A stretch of DNA of 64,000 nt from the NCBI GenBank assembly GCA_051961995.1, contig JBQCCR010000070.1, forward strand, positions 1-64,000, written 5' to 3'. The notes under the pieces were generated by a model. That model was not told the DNA's origin. It made no database searches and saw only the letters and a list, made by a program, of their open reading frames with translations. Origin of the DNA: 66-474 sp051961995. GTDB taxonomy: Bacteria; Pseudomonadota; Gammaproteobacteria; Xanthomonadales; Rhodanobacteraceae. The position numbers and the translations under genes were made by a program. Shown one piece after another: positions 34,609 to 44,626 of this stretch; within the stretch, counting starts at the first letter, position 1; each line of letters opens with the position of its first letter.

Positions 34609-34638
34609 GGCGGATTACGCTTCGCCAATCCGCCCTAC
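34609..34638 (-). repeat. GTAG-type REP element
   Basis: On the minus strand it reads GTAG (34638-34635), then GGCGGATT, a loop of 10 bases, and AATCCGCC (to 34609). The 8-base stem is perfect. It is the same class as the pair at 20336-20412, with AATT-type stem ends in place of GGGTTT. It stands 35 bases past the dapE stop, in a 176-base gap with no gene. Confidence 0.78.
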
Positions 34639-34673
34639 GGGAGCTCAGACTCTCGTTTGAGCAGCACACAAAC

Positions 34674-35822
34674 CTAAGTTGGCTGTAGACAAGCGAGCAG
34701 CCGCTCGCCGATCGCCCGATACAGATCCGGCAGCCGCTCCAGATCCTCGACGGCCACACACTCATCCACCTTGTGGATGCTGGCGTTCACCGGCCCCAGT
34801 TCGACCACTTCCGCGCCGAGCGGCGCGATGAAGCGGCCATCCGAGGTGCCGCCGCCGGTGCTTTGCTCGGGCTCGACGCCGCACAGCTCGCGGCAGACGC
34901 CGATCGCGGTTTCGCGCAGGCGTCCGCCCGCGGGCGACAGGAACGGTTCGCCGGAAAGATTCCATTCCAGTGCGTAATCCAGTTTGTGCCTTTGCAGGAT
35001 CGCCTCGGTGCGCTCGCGCAATGACGCTTCGCGGCTGGCGGTGCCGAAGCGGAAATTGAAATGTGCCACCAGCGCGCCGGGGATCACGTTCAACGCGCCG
35101 GTGCCGGCGTTGAGGTTGGAGACCTGGAGCGAAGTCGGCGGGAAATCGTCGTTGCCCTCGTCCCAGCGCGTGGCAGCGAATTCGGCGAGTGCCGGCGCGA
35201 GCGCGTGGATCGGATTCAGTGCCTTGTCCGGATACGCGACATGGCCCTGCACGCCGCGCACGGTGAGTGTGCCGGATAGCGATCCGCGTCGGCCGACACG
35301 GATCAAGTCGCCGAGCTTCTCCTTCGACGACGGTTCGCCCGCGACGCACCAGTCAATGTGCTGGCCGGTGTCGCGGAAATGCTGCGCCACGCGACGCACG
35401 CCATCCATGTTGGTCGGGCCTTCCTCGTCAGAAGTCAGCAGCAACGCGATCGTGCCGGTGTGATCCGGATGCGCGGCGGCGAACTGCTCCAGCGCGATCG
35501 TCATGGCCGCGACGCCGGATTTCATGTCCGCCGCGCCACGGCCGTACAGAGACCCATTGCGGATCACCGGTTCGAACGGCGGCGAGGTCCAGTTTTCTTC
35601 CGGCCCGCTCGGCACCACGTCGGTGTGCCCGAGGAACACCAACACCGGCGTGCCCTGCCCGTGCCTGGCCCAGAGATTGTCCACATCATTGAAGCGCAGG
35701 TGTTCGCACCGGAAGCCCGCGCGCTGCAGTCGCTGCGCAATCAGCTGCTGGCAACCGGCGTCATCCGGCGTCAGCGAGCGGCGGCGGATCAGTTCGCAGG
35801 TGAGATCGAGGACGTCGCTCAT
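34674..35822 (-). CDS. dapE: Succinyl-diaminopimelate desuccinylase
   Basis: A 382-residue M20 metalloenzyme. VLVFLGHTDVVPSGPEENW holds the first zinc His and Asp, GRGAADMKSGVAAM follows, and TSDEEGPTNMDG carries the catalytic Glu pair. It cleaves N-succinyl-LL-2,6-diaminopimelate to LL-DAP and succinate in lysine and peptidoglycan synthesis. dapD, which makes the succinylated intermediate's precursor, lies two genes upstream on the same strand. The start overlaps the ArsC-like gene (ATGA). Confidence 0.95.
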   Translation of the reverse strand: MSDVLDLTCELIRRRSLTPDDAGCQQLIAQRLQRAGFRCEHLRFNDVDNLWARHGQGTPVLVFLGHTDVVPSGPEENWTSPPFEPVIRNGSLYGRGAADMKSGVAAMTIALEQFAAAHPDHTGTIALLLTSDEEGPTNMDGVRRVAQHFRDTGQHIDWCVAGEPSSKEKLGDLIRVGRRGSLSGTLTVRGVQGHVAYPDKALNPIHALAPALAEFAATRWDEGNDDFPPTSLQVSNLNAGTGALNVIPGALVAHFNFRFGTASREASLRERTEAILQRHKLDYALEWNLSGEPFLSPAGGRLRETAIGVCRELCGVEPEQSTGGGTSDGRFIAPLGAEVVELGPVNASIHKVDECVAVEDLERLPDLYRAIGERLLACLQPT

Positions 35823-36181
35823 GACTTGCCGAACAGTTTCTTGAAGGCGTTGTCGCTAAAGCCGACCTGCACATTTCCATCGTCCCGCGCCACCACGGGA
35901 CGGCGGATCAGCGCGGGATATTCCTTCAACAGCAGCGTCCATTCCGGATCGCTTTGCGGATTCTTTCTTTGCGGCAGCAGGGTGCGCCAGGTCGTGGACG
36001 ACTTGTTGACCAGCTTTTCCCAGCCGCCGAGCTGCTGCGCCCACTCCTTCAATGTCGCGGACGGAACCGGATTCGCGCGGTAATCCACGAACGCGTGCGC
36101 CACGCCGAAGCGATCCAGCCAGTTGCGCGCCTTGCGGCAGGTGTCGCAGCCGGAAAGGCCATAGAGGGTCGGAGAGCCCAT
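35819..36181 (-). CDS. ArsC/Spx-family (YffB-like) reductase
   Basis: A 120-residue thioredoxin-fold protein with GLSGCDTCRKARNWL (Cys12 and Cys15), then DYRANPVPSATL and LIRRPVV near the end, which is the ArsC/YffB pattern. In many proteobacteria this gene lies between dapE and dapD. True arsenate reduction is doubtful, since the family has several other roles. The start at 36181 is set by the family N-terminus; the longer frame reads through a repeat. Confidence 0.87.
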   Translation of the reverse strand: MGSPTLYGLSGCDTCRKARNWLDRFGVAHAFVDYRANPVPSATLKEWAQQLGGWEKLVNKSSTTWRTLLPQRKNPQSDPEWTLLLKEYPALIRRPVVARDDGNVQVGFSDNAFKKLFGKS

Positions 36182-36266
36182 GATTTCTCCAGAAGGACCA
36201 AAAGAGCATCGGCCCGCGAATAACGCAAAAGGATGATTCGCGTTCACTTGCGAACTGATTTCAGCC

Positions 36267-37059
<793 letters not shown>

Positions 37060-37085
<26 letters not shown>

Positions 37086-39729
37086 GGATCTCCCCGTTGC
37101 TTTCGTTTCCCAGCCGGCGTTGCAGGTTGTTGCGCAGATCCGCCTTCGCCGCGGCGTCGAGTGGCAAGTCCCTGCGGTTGGTCAGTTCGAAGAAGTCCTC
37201 GACCCGCTCGCCGAACGTCGCGATGCGCGCATCATGCACGCGTACCCCGCTATCGAGGAAGGCCTGCGCGACCTGCGCCAGCAGGCCGGGCCGATCCGAA
37301 CACACCAGCGCCAGCCGCGTGCGGGCACTCTCCACCGCATCCTGGAACTCGATCTGCGGCGCACGCTGGAAATGCTTCAGCCGGCGCGCAAGCCCGCGCC
37401 GCGGCGGCTGCGCGGGCTTGGCGTTCGGCGCCAGTGCGCGCAATAACGATGCGCGCAGATCACGTGCACGTTCGTCGCCGAGCGGAGCGAGACTCTCCGC
37501 ATCCAGCACGGTGAATGCATCCAGCGCGCGGCCGCCGCGCGTGGCCAATACGCGCGCCTCCATGACACTGCAACGCGCACGATCGAGCGTGGCGACCACC
37601 GATGCGAACACCCCGTCACGATCGGGCGCGCACACGAACACTTCCGTGCCGCCGCGCGGTGAACGCGGATGCACTGCCACCACCAGCGGCTGCTCCGGCG
37701 CATCCAGCAGGGCGCCCCCCTGCCAGGCGATCTGCGCGTCCGGCTGGCGCAGGAAGGCATGATCCGGAAAGTCATCCAGCAGTCGCTGCACCGCTTGCGC
37801 GCTGCGTCCCTGTTCGCGCAGCGACGCCGCCACGCGCTCGCGCGAAACGCGGATGCGGGCTTCGGCCTGCGCCGGCCGCAGCAGGTCACCGCGCAACACG
37901 AAACGCGCGGCGACGTACAGGTCCGCCAGCAGGCGATCCTTCCACGAGTTCCACAGCTTCGGGCTGGTGCCGGCGATGTCGGCGATCGTCAGCAGATAGA
38001 GATGGTCGAGCCGCTCCCAGTCGCCGACCTGCACCGCGAATGCGTGCACCACCTCGGCATCGCTGATGTCCTGCCGCTGCGCTGTCACGCTCATCATCAA
38101 GTGCCAGCGCACCAGCCACGCGACCAACTCGATGTCATCCTCGTTCAAACCGAGCTTCATGCAAAACGTGCGCGCTTCCGCTTCGCCCAGTTCCGAATGA
38201 TCGCCGCCGCGCCCCTTGGCGATGTCGTGGAACAGCGCGGCGAGCAGCAGCAGTTCCGGCTTGTCGAGGCGCGCATATGCCTCGCAGGCCAGCGGAAAAT
38301 CCGTGCGCGCGGAAGGCTCGGCAAAGCGCGCGACGTTGCGCAGCACGCGCAGCGTATGCTCGTCCACGGTGTAGATGTGGAACAGGTCGTACTGCATGCG
38401 TCCCACGACGCGTGCAAACGCCGGAAGGATCGCGGCCAGCACGCCATGACGATTCATTGCTTCCAGCGCACGCACTGCGCTCGCACCACGCCTCAGCAAC
38501 GCGAGGAAGGCGGAAAGAGCGCGCGGATCTTCGCCGAGGTTCCCCTGTGCGGCCAGCGCCTGACCGAGCGCGCGCATGGTCGCGGCGGAGAAACCGCGCA
38601 ATCCCGGATGATCGAGCAGACATGCGAATGCCGCGATGATGGCGGAAGGTTCGCGCGTGAACAGCTGCTCGTCGCGCAAAGCCAGCCGTGTGCCGCGCGC
38701 GGCAAAGCATTCGTCCAGTGGCTGCGGCGCGGGCAGCGGATCCAGATATTCCTCGAAGCGTTCGAGCAGTTGCGAAAGCAGGCGCTCCACCGTGCCGGCG
38801 GCGCGGTAAAAGCCCTGCATGAACTGTTCGACGGCGAGGTTGCGGCCGTCGTCGGCGAATCCCAATCGCGCCGCCAGCGCCCGCTGCCAATCGAACAGCA
38901 GTTTCTCCTCCGCACGCGCGGCTTCCAGATGCAATGCGAAACGGGCACGTTGCAGCACGCGCTCGGCTTCGAGCAGGGCATCACGCTCGCTGGCATTCAG
39001 CAACTGCGTCGCCACCAGCGCATCCAGATCGGGCGCGTTCGCGACACGGGCGCCCAGCCAGCGGATCAGATCAAGGCTGCGCAAGCCGCCCGGCCCTTCC
39101 TTCAGGTTGGGCTCGAGATTGTGGGTAGTGTCGTCGTGTTTGGCATGACGCGCATCGCGATCCGCACGCTTCGCTTCAAGGAACGCAGCGGGCGGCCACA
39201 GCACGGAATCGGAAACCAATGCGCGCAATCGGACTTCGAATGCGGAGGGCCCGGCGATTCGTCGCGCATCCAACAGGCTGGTGAACACGCTGACATCCGC
39301 CGCCGCGATTTCGCGGCATTGCGCCAGCGTGCGTACCGCATGGCCGGGTTTCAGGCCGATATCCCACAGGCAACCGAACAGCGCTTCCAGTGCACGAGGG
39401 ATGTTGGACGCCGGCGATTCTTCCATCAGCACCAGCAGGTCCACATCCGAATGCGGGAACAGCGCACCGCGGCCGAAACCGCCGACCGCGAACAGCGCAG
39501 CATCGGCGGTCTCGCCGAGATACGCAGTCCACGTGTGCCCGAGCACGCTCTCGGCCAGTTGCGCGCGCGAACGTGCGAGCGTTGCGGCGTCCGCTCCGTT
39601 GCGAAACGCGCTCGCCAGCGCCCGATCGTGGTCGCCCAGCAATTGTCGCAGCGCCGCGCGCGCGTCCGCCGAGACACCCGCGCGCGGCAGTGCGGCGGGG
39701 AGGCGCGGGAGTGGCGGGATACCAGACAT
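37060..39729 (-). CDS. glnD: Bifunctional uridylyltransferase/uridylyl-removing enzyme GlnD
   Basis: About 889 residues from ATG 39729, or 902 from ATG 39768; neither has a clear ribosome site. The nucleotidyltransferase motif GGFGRGALFPHSDVDLLVL sits near residue 80. The HD domain (LFHDIAKGRGGDHSELGE) is in the middle. Two ACT domains at the end (EVFVCAPDRDGVFASVV and LALVCSDRPGLLAQVAQAFL) sense glutamine. GlnD modifies PII proteins and so ties nitrogen state to metabolism. It is upstream of dapD on the same strand with a 26-base overlap. Confidence 0.94.
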
Positions 39730-39911
39730 GTGGGACGATCGGGCCGATTGAATCAACGATGGCTGCATCGTAACAACATGCCGTCACTCCGGACGCCGAG
39801 AAGCGGCGAACGGGGCGCGGAGGCGGGATGCCAAAGCGAACATCGGCGCAGCCGATCGCCGCGCAAACTGCTACCTTCAGTGATCAATCCGGCGCGCGCC
39901 GGGTGCCGGGA

Positions 39912-40676
39912 TCAGGCGTCCGGCCACCGCGTCAGGATTTCGAATCCGTCATCCGTGACCGCGATGGTGTGTTCCCATTGCGCCGACAGCGAGTGGTCTT
40001 TCGTGACGACCGTCCAGCCGTCCGGCAGCACCCTCGCATTGGGTTTGCCGGCATTGATCATCGGCTCGACGGTGAACACCATGCCCTTTTCGATCTTCAT
40101 GCCGGCGCCGGGCTTGCCGTAATGCAGCACCTGCGGGTCCTCGTGGTACACGCGGCCGATGCCATGGCCGCAGTAATCCTTCACCACGGAAAAACCGGCT
40201 TTCTCCGCATGCTGTTGAATCGCGTATCCGATATCACCCAGCGTGGCACCGGGCCGCACCTGCCGGATGCCCAGCATCATTGCTTCGTAGGTGGTGTCCA
40301 CCAGCCTCCTGGCCATCACCGAAGGCGTGCCGGCGTAGTACATGCGCGAGGTGTCGCCGTGCCAGCCGTCCTTGATCACGGTGACGTCAATGTTGACGAT
40401 GTCACCATCCTTCAGCACCTTGCCGGGGCTCGGGATGCCATGACAGATCACGTGGTTCACCGAGGTACACAGGGTCTTGGGAAAACCGCGGTAGCCGACG
40501 TTGGCCGGAATCGCCTGCTGCACGTTGACGATGTGCTCGTAGGCGATGCGGTCGAGTTCCTCGGTGGTGACGCCGGGCTTGACGTGTTCGGTCATCAACG
40601 CGAGCACTTCGGCCGCCAGCCGGCCGGCTTCGCGCATCTTCTCGATGTCCCCGGGGGTTTTGATGGTGACGGGCAT
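39912..40676 (-). CDS. map: Methionine aminopeptidase, type I
   Basis: A 254-residue pita-bread enzyme. Metal ligands fit Asp in VNIDVTVIKDGWHGDTSRM (two Asp), His in YCGHGIGRVYHEDP and the two Glu in TVEPMIN and near the C-terminus (SLSAQWEHTIAV). It removes the initiator Met from new proteins. It is divergent from rpsB, with a 415-base spacer that holds the rpsB promoter and leader. The 182-base gap before glnD contains only a CCGGCGCGCGCCGG palindrome. Confidence 0.95.
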   Translation of the reverse strand: MPVTIKTPGDIEKMREAGRLAAEVLALMTEHVKPGVTTEELDRIAYEHIVNVQQAIPANVGYRGFPKTLCTSVNHVICHGIPSPGKVLKDGDIVNIDVTVIKDGWHGDTSRMYYAGTPSVMARRLVDTTYEAMMLGIRQVRPGATLGDIGYAIQQHAEKAGFSVVKDYCGHGIGRVYHEDPQVLHYGKPGAGMKIEKGMVFTVEPMINAGKPNARVLPDGWTVVTKDHSLSAQWEHTIAVTDDGFEILTRWPDA

Positions 40677-40852
40677 AAGCCGCCATTATCCGCCATTGCG
40701 TCTCCGATTGCAGGAAAGGCCTGCGTTGCGCGGCGGGCTCGACGAATCCGCGGATGCAGGCGTCCGGATCGCGGACGCGCAACTCCTTTCCGTTAAGGAA
40801 ACGACATTGACCGTCAATCGGAACCGCTTGCGTTCCGCGTTCGCCGGCGCGC

Positions 40853-40881
40853 TTGCTCCATGAGCAGGCTGCACGTACAAT
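40853..40881 (+). promoter_or_regulatory. Sigma-70 promoter for rpsB
   Basis: TTGCTC at 40853-40858 and TACAAT at 40876-40881 are separated by 17 bases, the ideal spacing. Transcription would begin near 40889, giving a leader of about 200 bases before rpsB. The rest of the map-rpsB spacer (40677-40852) shows no gene. Confidence 0.65.
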
Positions 40882-40888
40882 TCGCCGG

Positions 40889-41091
40889 CTGCGCGGCTTC
40901 GAAAACCGCCAGTCGCCCACGCCGGGCGTCACCGGCGAATACACACGCAGGTCGTGAACCGGCACCGGGGTCCCCCGCATGGGGGTCGTTGCCGAGGGAT
41001 CTGCGGAAGCCCAACCCCGGGACCTGTCCATCCGCGCATGGCGCGGGTTTCCGCAATGCGGAAGCAGGTTCCCTATCAGGAGTCACAAGCA
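40889..41091 (+). promoter_or_regulatory. Structured rpsB mRNA leader (possible S2 autoregulation site)
   Basis: The leader holds a CCCCC-GCAT-GGGGG hairpin (40972-40985), a long-range stem TGCGGAAGCCC (41002-41012) with GGGTTTCCGCA (41045-41055), and a local hairpin TTCCGC-AAT-GCGGAA (41049-41063). The last two share the segment 41049-41055 and so exclude each other. The ribosome site AGGAG is at 41078-41082. In gammaproteobacteria S2 represses rpsB-tsf through a structured leader; a similar use here is inferred. Confidence 0.6.
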
Positions 41092-41991
41092 ATGCCTGCA
41101 GTCACGATGCGTCAGATGCTGGAAGCCGGCGTCCACTTCGGCCACCAGACGCGTTACTGGAATCCCAAGATGGCGCCGTACATCTTCGGCGCGCGCGGCA
41201 AGATCCACATCATCAATCTGGAGAAGACGCTGCCGCTCTTCTCCGACGCCATGAATTACCTGTCCAGTCTCGCGCAGAAGCGCGGCACGGTGCTGTTCGT
41301 CGGCACCAAGCGCTCGGCGCGCGAGTCGGTCGGCGAGGAAGCCGCGCGCTGCGGCATGCCGTTCGTCAACGCGCGCTGGCTGGGCGGCATGTTGACCAAC
41401 TTCCGCACGGTCAAGCAGTCGGTCGGACGCCTCAAGGAACTCGAGACAATGGAAACCGACGGCAGCTTCGACAAGCTGGTCAAGCACGAAGTGCTCAGCT
41501 TGCGCCGCGAGCGCGAGAAGCTGGAGAAGTCGCTGGGCGGCATCAAGGACATGGGTCGCCTGCCGGATGCGCTGTTCGTGATCGACATCGGCCACGAGGA
41601 TATCGCGGTCAAGGAAGCCAAGAAGCTCGGCATTCCGGTGGTGGCGGTGGTCGACACCAACTACGACCCGGCGCTGGTGGATTACGCCATTCCGGGCAAC
41701 GACGACGCGATCCGCGCGGTGCAGTTGTACGTGCGCGCCGCGGCGGATGCGATCCTGGAAGGCAAGGCCGCCGCGCCGGCCGCCGCACGCGGTGATGCCA
41801 ACGAGTTCGTCGAGCTGGATGCCGAAGGCAATCCGGTGGCGCGCGTGGATCGCGAGCGTGACGATCGCCGCAACAAGCCGGGTTCGCGCCGTCCCAATGC
41901 CGGCCGCAAGCCCGCGCCGCAACAGCGTCGCAGCGCCGCGCCGGCCCGCCAGGACGAAGCCGGGAGCGACGAGGCGGAAGCCTCCGAGTAA
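41092..41991 (+). CDS. rpsB: 30S ribosomal protein S2
   Basis: A 299-residue S2. MRQMLEAGVHFGHQTRYWNP opens the protein and HIINLEKTL, FVGTKRSARE and LPDALFVIDIGHED follow in the usual order. It is longer than the 241-residue E. coli protein because of a C-terminal tail of about 55 residues, rich in Arg, Ala and Pro (GRKPAPQQRRSAAPARQ) and ending in acidic residues. S2 joins the 30S late and helps hold S1. tsf follows after a repeat-bearing gap. Confidence 0.97.
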   Translation: MPAVTMRQMLEAGVHFGHQTRYWNPKMAPYIFGARGKIHIINLEKTLPLFSDAMNYLSSLAQKRGTVLFVGTKRSARESVGEEAARCGMPFVNARWLGGMLTNFRTVKQSVGRLKELETMETDGSFDKLVKHEVLSLRREREKLEKSLGGIKDMGRLPDALFVIDIGHEDIAVKEAKKLGIPVVAVVDTNYDPALVDYAIPGNDDAIRAVQLYVRAAADAILEGKAAAPAAARGDANEFVELDAEGNPVARVDRERDDRRNKPGSRRPNAGRKPAPQQRRSAAPARQDEAGSDEAEASE

Positions 41992-42017
41992 TCGCATTAC
42001 TCGAGGCGCGCGCTTCC

Positions 42018-42152
42018 TTTTCCCTCCGGGAGAAGGCGGCGCGGAGCGCCGGATGAGGGTTCGGTCCTTCGCGTTGAATGACATCGCGCAAGACTCCATT
42101 TACTGATTCCGACCGCACCCTCACCCCTGCCCCTCTCCCGTCGGGAGAGGGG
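42018..42152. repeat. Composite inverted repeat between rpsB and tsf
   Basis: GGATGAGGGTTCGGTC (42051-42066) is reverse complementary to GACCGCACCCTCACCC (42111-42126) at 14 of 16 positions. Outside it lie the two hairpins TTCTCCC-like (TTTTCCCTCCGGGAGAAGG, 42018-42036) and CCCTCTCCCGTCGGGAGAGGG (42131-42151). The element fills most of the 218-base gap and could slow or stop transcription between the two genes. Confidence 0.6.
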
Positions 42153-42209
42153 TTCATCGAGCCGCGATTTCGCGGCGTTCTCGAATCACCGAATCAGAGG
42201 TATACGCCC

Positions 42210-43088
42210 ATGGAAATCACCGCCGCGATGGTCAAGGAACTGCGCGAGCGCTCCGGCGCCGGCATGATGGAATGCAAGAAAGCGCTCACCGAGAACGCCG
42301 GCAATCTGGATGCCTCGATCGAGTGGCTGCGCAAGCAGGGTCTCGCGAAGGCCGACAAGAAGGCCAGCCGCGTCGCCGCCGAAGGGCGCATCGCGCTGGC
42401 GCAGCGCGAAGGCAAGGCCGCGCTGATCGAGATCAACTCGGAAACCGACTTCGTCGCCAAGGACGAGAACTTCGCCAAGTTCGCGGACGAAGCCGCGAAG
42501 ACCGCGCTGGCCAGCAACGCGAAAGATGTCGAGGCGCTGAAGAACGCCAAGACTTCCTACGGTCCGACCGTCGAGGAAGCGCGCCAGTGGTTGGTCACCA
42601 AGGTCGGCGAAAACGTGCAATTGCGCCGCATGGCGGTGATCGAGAGCGCGCACCACATCGGTGCCTACGTGCACGGCGGCCGCATCGGCGTGCTGGTCGA
42701 GATGGAAGGTGGCAACGCGGAGCTCGCGCGCGGCATCGCCATGCACATCGCCGCGATGAACCCGCCCTACATTTCGCCGGACAACGTGCCGGCCGATTTC
42801 GTGGCCAAGGAAAAGGAAATCGCGCTGGCGCAGATGTCCGACAAGGACAAGCAGAAGCCGGCCGAGATCCAGGAGAAGATGATCTCGGGCAAGATCCGCA
42901 AGACGCTTGCGGAAATGTCGCTCACCGGCCAGCCGTTCGTGATGGACACCAACACCTCCGTCGGCGACGTGCTGGCGAAGGACAAGGCCAGGGTGCTGTC
43001 GTTCCATCGCCTGGTGGTCGGCGAAGGCATCGAGAAGGTGGTCGAGGACTACGCTGCGGAAGTGATGAAGCAGGCAGGGTTGGCCTGA
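42210..43088 (+). CDS. tsf: Elongation factor Ts
   Basis: A 292-residue EF-Ts. The N-terminal domain (AAMVKELRERSGAGMMECKKAL) and the core motif TDFVAKDENF are conserved. The C-terminal part has GVLVEMEG and TNTSVGDVLAKDKARVLSF. It recharges EF-Tu with GTP during translation. The start has AGAGG 9 bases upstream. A strong terminator follows the stop. Confidence 0.97.
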   Translation: MEITAAMVKELRERSGAGMMECKKALTENAGNLDASIEWLRKQGLAKADKKASRVAAEGRIALAQREGKAALIEINSETDFVAKDENFAKFADEAAKTALASNAKDVEALKNAKTSYGPTVEEARQWLVTKVGENVQLRRMAVIESAHHIGAYVHGGRIGVLVEMEGGNAELARGIAMHIAAMNPPYISPDNVPADFVAKEKEIALAQMSDKDKQKPAEIQEKMISGKIRKTLAEMSLTGQPFVMDTNTSVGDVLAKDKARVLSFHRLVVGEGIEKVVEDYAAEVMKQAGLA

Positions 43089-43113
43089 TCTTCTTCACGC
43101 CAACCAGCGAGAA

Positions 43114-43139
43114 AGCCGCGGGAAACCGCGGCTTTTTTG
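43114..43139 (+). terminator. Rho-independent terminator after tsf
   Basis: Perfect stem AAGCCGCGG / CCGCGGCTT with a GAAA loop, directly followed by a T run. It begins 26 bases after the tsf stop and ends the rpsB-tsf unit before the membrane protein gene at 43195. Confidence 0.93.
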
Positions 43140-43194
43140 TTGCGCGCCCGTCTACGCTCCTTTAGCGTTCGCCGCAGCCCAGGGGCGCCGCCGG

Positions 43195-43758
43195 ATGGAT
43201 ATTCGCGAACACTCCCTCGTACTGATCTCGGTGGTGATCGGCCTCGGGCTGACCAGCCTGCTCGGCGGTTTCAACCGGCTGATGCGCAGGCGCCGCGAGG
43301 TTCGCTGGGACGCGCTGCCGTTGGCATGGGCATTGGTCGTGCTGTTGCTGGTCAACAATTATTGGTGGGGCCTGTACCTGGGAGAGGTCGCGGCAACGGC
43401 ACCATCCAACGTCGACATGTTCCTGCTCGGCCTGCTTTTCCCGATCCTGCTGTATCTGATCTGCGCCGCCGCGCTGCCCGATGCGCGCGCGCTGCGCGGC
43501 CGCGACCTGCTTGCCGCGTACTTCGCAGAGAGCCGCTACTTTTTCACACTCATCATTCTGTATGTCTTCCTTACCGGTTGGGGCACCGCTGCGCATGCCG
43601 GCGCGTTCCAGTGGAACGAGCACATGTGGTTGCGCCTTGTCATCGTCGGCCTCTGCTTTCCGCTGATGTGGACGCGCAAGCTCGCGCTCCACTGGTTCGC
43701 AGCAGCCGTGGTACTGGCAATCATGCTGCGCGTGCTGTTCGAGATGGTGCTGCACTAG
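43195..43758 (+). CDS. Hypothetical membrane protein between tsf and pyrH
   Basis: A 187-residue protein with about five transmembrane helices, among them LVLISVVIGLGLTSLLGGF, LPLAWALVVLLLVNNYWWG and FFTLIILYVFLTGW. A basic cytosolic loop (RLMRRRREVRWD) follows the first helix. It stands alone between the tsf terminator and pyrH, which have no gene between them in most gammaproteobacteria. I do not recognise the family; no catalytic motif is visible. Confidence 0.65.
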   Translation: MDIREHSLVLISVVIGLGLTSLLGGFNRLMRRRREVRWDALPLAWALVVLLLVNNYWWGLYLGEVAATAPSNVDMFLLGLLFPILLYLICAAALPDARALRGRDLLAAYFAESRYFFTLIILYVFLTGWGTAAHAGAFQWNEHMWLRLVIVGLCFPLMWTRKLALHWFAAAVVLAIMLRVLFEMVLH

Positions 43759-43841
43759 CGTCTTTCGATCCTTGCATTCACTGCCGCAGGCCTCCGCTCA
43801 GCTACAATCTCCCCGTTTGCCCACCACCGGAGACTCGCCGC

Positions 43842-44564
43842 ATGGCCGCCAAGCCGAAGTACCAGCGCATCCTGCTGAAACTCTCCGGCGAGGCGCTGAT
43901 GGGCGGTCTGGATTACGGCATTGACCCGCAGGTGATCGGCCGGCTGGCCGAGGAAATCCTGGAGGTGCGCGCGGCCGGCGTGCTGATCGGCGTGGTGATC
44001 GGCGGCGGCAACATCTTCCGCGGAGCAGGTTTGGCGGCGGCCGGCATGGACCGCGTCACCGGCGACCACATGGGCATGCTGGCCACGGTGATGAATGCGC
44101 TGGCGATGCAGGATGCGCTGGAGAAGCGCGGCGGCTTCGCGCGCGTGATGAGCGCGATCTCGATCCACGACGTCTGCGAGGATTTCATCCGCCGCCGGGC
44201 GGTACGCCACATCGAGAAGGGCCGTATCGTGCTGTTCGCCGCCGGCACCGGCAACCCGTTCTTCACCACCGACTCGGCCGCCGCGCTGCGCGCGATCGAG
44301 GTGGGCGCCGACCTGCTGCTGAAGGCGACCAAGGTGGACGGCGTGTACAACGCCGACCCCAAGAAGAAGAAAGACGCCAAGCGCTTCGAGCATGTCACCT
44401 ACGAAGAGGTGATCGCGCGCAACCTGCAGGTGATGGACACCGCCGCCATCGCCCTCTGCCGCGACAACCGCATCCCGCTGCGCATTTACGACATGACCCG
44501 GCCGGGCAACCTGATGCGGATCATGAAGGGCGAGGCGGTCGGCACGCTGGTGGATGCGGGCTGA
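43842..44564 (+). CDS. pyrH: Uridylate kinase
   Basis: A 240-residue UMP kinase of the amino-acid-kinase fold. KYQRILLKLSGEALMG, IGVVIGGGNIFRG, and TKVDGVYNADPKKKKDAKRF are the family blocks. It makes UDP from UMP and needs GTP as activator in gammaproteobacteria. A -10-like TACAAT lies at 43803-43808 but no good -35 fits it. frr follows after 62 bases. Confidence 0.97.
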   Translation: MAAKPKYQRILLKLSGEALMGGLDYGIDPQVIGRLAEEILEVRAAGVLIGVVIGGGNIFRGAGLAAAGMDRVTGDHMGMLATVMNALAMQDALEKRGGFARVMSAISIHDVCEDFIRRRAVRHIEKGRIVLFAAGTGNPFFTTDSAAALRAIEVGADLLLKATKVDGVYNADPKKKKDAKRFEHVTYEEVIARNLQVMDTAAIALCRDNRIPLRIYDMTRPGNLMRIMKGEAVGTLVDAG

Positions 44565-44626
44565 GACCGCCCGGCATGCCGGCCGCTGCCGGTATACTTG
44601 CGAGTCATACTCAAGGCGAACCGTCC

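Noticed and set aside
37669..40122. 817-codon open frame on the plus strand opposite glnD and map
   Set aside because: Spans two real genes on the other strand and the gap between them; composition is that of a shadow.
43803..43808. TACAAT before pyrH as a promoter
   Set aside because: The nearest TTGCAT is 25 bases upstream, outside normal spacing.
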